A program made the position numbers and the translations under genes. From positions 1-5,969 of the forward strand of contig JAFUWR010000228.1 of NCBI GenBank assembly GCA_017471125.1: DNA of 5,969 nucleotides, written 5' to 3'. The notes under the pieces are model-generated. The model worked only from the letters and a program-made list of their open reading frames with translations. It had not been told where the DNA came from and ran no database searches. The stretch comes from Clostridia bacterium (GTDB taxonomy: Bacteria > Bacillota > Clostridia > Christensenellales > Aristaeellaceae). Shown here in pieces: positions 4,100-5,969 of the stretch. The first letter of the stretch is position 1; each line of letters opens with the position of its first letter.

Positions 4100-5969
4100 T
4101 CATACTAATTCAGGTTCCGGTTCCGGCTCGGGCAGGACCTCCACCGGCTCGAAGGTGAGCTTGTCGTCCTCGGCCAATGCCCGCACGCGGTCGCCCAGCT
4201 TGATGTGGCCGGTGAGGATCTCCTCGGACAGGGCGTCCTCCACCATGCGCTGTATGGCCCGCCGCAGGGGACGCGCGCCGTACTGGAGGTCGTAGCCCTC
4301 CTTGGAGATGAGGCCCAGCGCCGTCTCGTCCACGTCCAGGGCGATGCCCCGCTCGTCCAGGCGCTTGCACACCTGGCCAAGCAGCAGCCGCGCGATGGCG
4401 TCGATCTCGGCCTGCTCCAGGGCGTGGAACACGATGATCTCGTCCACGCGGTTCAGGAACTCCGGGCGGAAGATGTTGCGCACCTCGCCCATGATGTTCT
4501 CCTTCATGTTCTCGTAGGTCTTTTCCGCGTCCTCGCCGCCGCCGAAGCCCATCGTGCGCTGCTTGCGCAGGGTGTGCGCGCCGGCATTGGAGGTCATGAC
4601 GATGACGGTGTTCTTGAAGTCCACCACGCGGCCCTGCCCGTCGGTGAGGCGGCCGTCCTCCAGGATCTGCAAGAGCACGTTGAACACGTCGGGATGGGCC
4701 TTCTCCACCTCGTCCAGGAGGATGACGGAATAGGGCTTCCGGCGGACCTTCTCGGTCAACTGGCCGCCCTCCTCGTGGCCCACGTAGCCGGGCGGGGAGC
4801 CGATCATGCGCGAGACCGAGTGCTTCTCCATGTACTCGGACATGTCGATGCGGATCATGCTGTTCTCGTCGCCGAACAGCGCCTCGGCCAGCGCCTTGCA
4901 CAGCTCGGTCTTGCCCACGCCGGTGGGACCCAGGAAGATGAACGAGCCGATGGGACGGTTGGGGTCCTTGAGGCCTGCCCGGGCGCGGCGGATGGCGCGG
5001 GAGACGGACTTGACCGCCTCGTGCTGGCCCACCACGCGCTCGTGCAGCGTGCTCTCCAGGTTGATGAGGCGGCGGGACTCGTCCTCGGTGAGCTTCGCCA
5101 CCGGGATGCCCGTCCAGGCGGCCACGATCTGGGCCACCTCCTCCTCGCCCACCACCTCGACCTTGCTGTTGCGGCTGTGCTCCCAGGCCGAACGGCGGGC
5201 GGTCATCTCGTTTTGCAGCTCCTTCTTGCGGTCGCGCAGGTGGGCGGCCTTCTCGAAGTCCTCGTGGGCCACGGCCTCCTCGGTCTCCTTGTTCAGGGCG
5301 TCCAGCTTCGCCTGCTGCTCCTTCATGTCCGGCGGCGCGGTGAACGCCTTGATGCGCACGCGGGACGCGGCCTCGTCGATCAGGTCGATGGCCTTGTCCG
5401 GCAGGGCGCGGTCGGGGATGTACCGGTCGGACAGGTACACCGCGGCCACGATGGCGTCCCGGGTGATGCTGACCCGGTGGTGCGCCTCGTAGCGGTCCCG
5501 CAGGCCCTCCAATATGGCGACGGACTCCTCCCGGGTCGGCTCGCCCACGTTCACCGGCTGGAAGCGGCGCTCCAGGGCGGCGTCCTTCTCGATGTGCTTG
5601 TGGTACTCGTTGAGGGTCGTCGCGCCGATGCACTGCATCTCGCCCCGGGCCAGCGCGGGCTTTAATATGTTCGCCGCGTCGATGGCGCCCTCGGACGCGC
5701 CCGCGCCGACGATGGTGTGCAGCTCGTCGATGAACAGCACGATGTTCCCGGCCTTCTTGATCTCGGCCATGGCGTTTTTGAAGCGCTCCTCGAACTCGCC
5801 GCGGTACTTGGCCCCGGCCAGCATGCTCGCAAGGTCCAGCGCCACCACGCGCTTGCCGCGCAATATCTCCGGGATGTTGCCCTCCACGATCAGCTGCGCC
5901 AGCCCCTCCACGATGGCGGACTTGCCCACTCCCGGCTCGCCGATGAGCACGGGGTTGTTCTTCCTGCGG
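4100..5969 (-). CDS. clpC: ClpC-type AAA+ unfoldase, ATPase subunit of the Clp protease (partial, N-terminus beyond window)
   Basis: Hexameric cytosolic unfoldase that feeds substrates to ClpP and controls stress proteolysis in Bacillota. The visible 622 residues run from RRKNNPVLIGEPGVGKS at the right edge to TGA at 4102-4100; the apparent GTG start at 5950 is an internal valine. Missing are the Clp N-terminal domain and the start of D1, about 200 residues by comparison with Bacillus subtilis ClpC. D1 has Walker A GEPGVGKS (10-17), pore loop KYRG, Walker B VLFIDE (77-82) and arginine fingers in ALERRF. A short UVR-like coiled segment (about 218-256) replaces the long ClpB middle domain, which favours ClpC over ClpB. 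D2 has Walker A GPTGVGKT (347-354), pore loop GYVG (394-397), Walker B LLDE (417-420), the ClpP-docking tripeptide MGF (473-475) and sensor-2 GAR (564-566). Both ATPase sites look intact. The C-terminus ends in an acidic proline-glutamate tail, PEPEPEPELV. CtsR/McsA/McsB, its usual operon partners, would lie upstream outside the window. Confidence 0.96.
   Translation of the reverse strand, partial: RRKNNPVLIGEPGVGKSAIVEGLAQLIVEGNIPEILRGKRVVALDLASMLAGAKYRGEFEERFKNAMAEIKKAGNIVLFIDELHTIVGAGASEGAIDAANILKPALARGEMQCIGATTLNEYHKHIEKDAALERRFQPVNVGEPTREESVAILEGLRDRYEAHHRVSITRDAIVAAVYLSDRYIPDRALPDKAIDLIDEAASRVRIKAFTAPPDMKEQQAKLDALNKETEEAVAHEDFEKAAHLRDRKKELQNEMTARRSAWEHSRNSKVEVVGEEEVAQIVAAWTGIPVAKLTEDESRRLINLESTLHERVVGQHEAVKSVSRAIRRARAGLKDPNRPIGSFIFLGPTGVGKTELCKALAEALFGDENSMIRIDMSEYMEKHSVSRMIGSPPGYVGHEEGGQLTEKVRRKPYSVILLDEVEKAHPDVFNVLLQILEDGRLTDGQGRVVDFKNTVIVMTSNAGAHTLRKQRTMGFGGGEDAEKTYENMKENIMGEVRNIFRPEFLNRVDEIIVFHALEQAEIDAIARLLLGQVCKRLDERGIALDVDETALGLISKEGYDLQYGARPLRRAIQRMVEDALSEEILTGHIKLGDRVRALAEDDKLTFEPVEVLPEPEPEPELV

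Noticed and set aside
4205..5665. 486-residue plus-strand reading frame opposite clpC
   Set aside because: It has low-complexity leucine, valine, histidine and glycine composition without motifs. It is the shadow of the ClpC frame.
4100..5950. ClpB disaggregase as the identity of the right-hand gene
   Set aside because: ClpB has a long coiled-coil middle domain and no ClpP-docking tripeptide. This protein has a short UVR-like linker and MGF at the ClpP loop position, as ClpC does.

Overview
The window holds three protein-coding genes and one structured intergenic repeat in GC-rich DNA whose third codon positions are mostly G or C. A ClpC-type Clp ATPase (with a UVR-like linker rather than the long ClpB middle domain) and a class A penicillin-binding protein with a fibronectin-III-like tail point to a GC-rich member of the Bacillota, most likely Clostridia. 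The genus cannot be named from this sequence.

Layout: (1) Positions 1-1332, minus strand: an FtsH-like membrane AAA+ zinc metalloprotease, cut by the left edge so that its C-terminus is missing. It is unusual in having almost no loop between its two membrane helices. (2) Positions 1333-1475: a 143-bp divergent intergenic region with a strong sigma-70-type promoter for the protease gene and two inverted repeats that overlap its -10/start site and its -35. No convincing promoter was found for the opposite gene. (3) Positions 1476-3863, plus strand: a complete bifunctional class A penicillin-binding protein of 795 residues. (4) Positions 3864-4099: a convergent intergenic region, AT-rich compared with its surroundings. 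It is filled by a MITE-like or REP-like element with long near-perfect terminal inverted repeats, two stable internal hairpins and a central stem, predicted to fold as a cloverleaf. (5) Positions 4100-5969, minus strand: clpC, cut by the right edge so that the N-terminal domain and the start are missing.

Functionally the window combines envelope construction (peptidoglycan polymerisation and crosslinking) with two ATP-dependent proteolysis machines, one in the membrane (FtsH-like) and one in the cytosol (the ClpC unfoldase, which works with ClpP). The genes are not one operon: the protease and the PBP are divergent, and the PBP and clpC are convergent. No tRNA, rRNA, CRISPR array or intact transposase gene was seen. 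The genes belong to known families. The points most worth following are the reduced FtsH architecture, the dyads over its promoter and the cloverleaf repeat.
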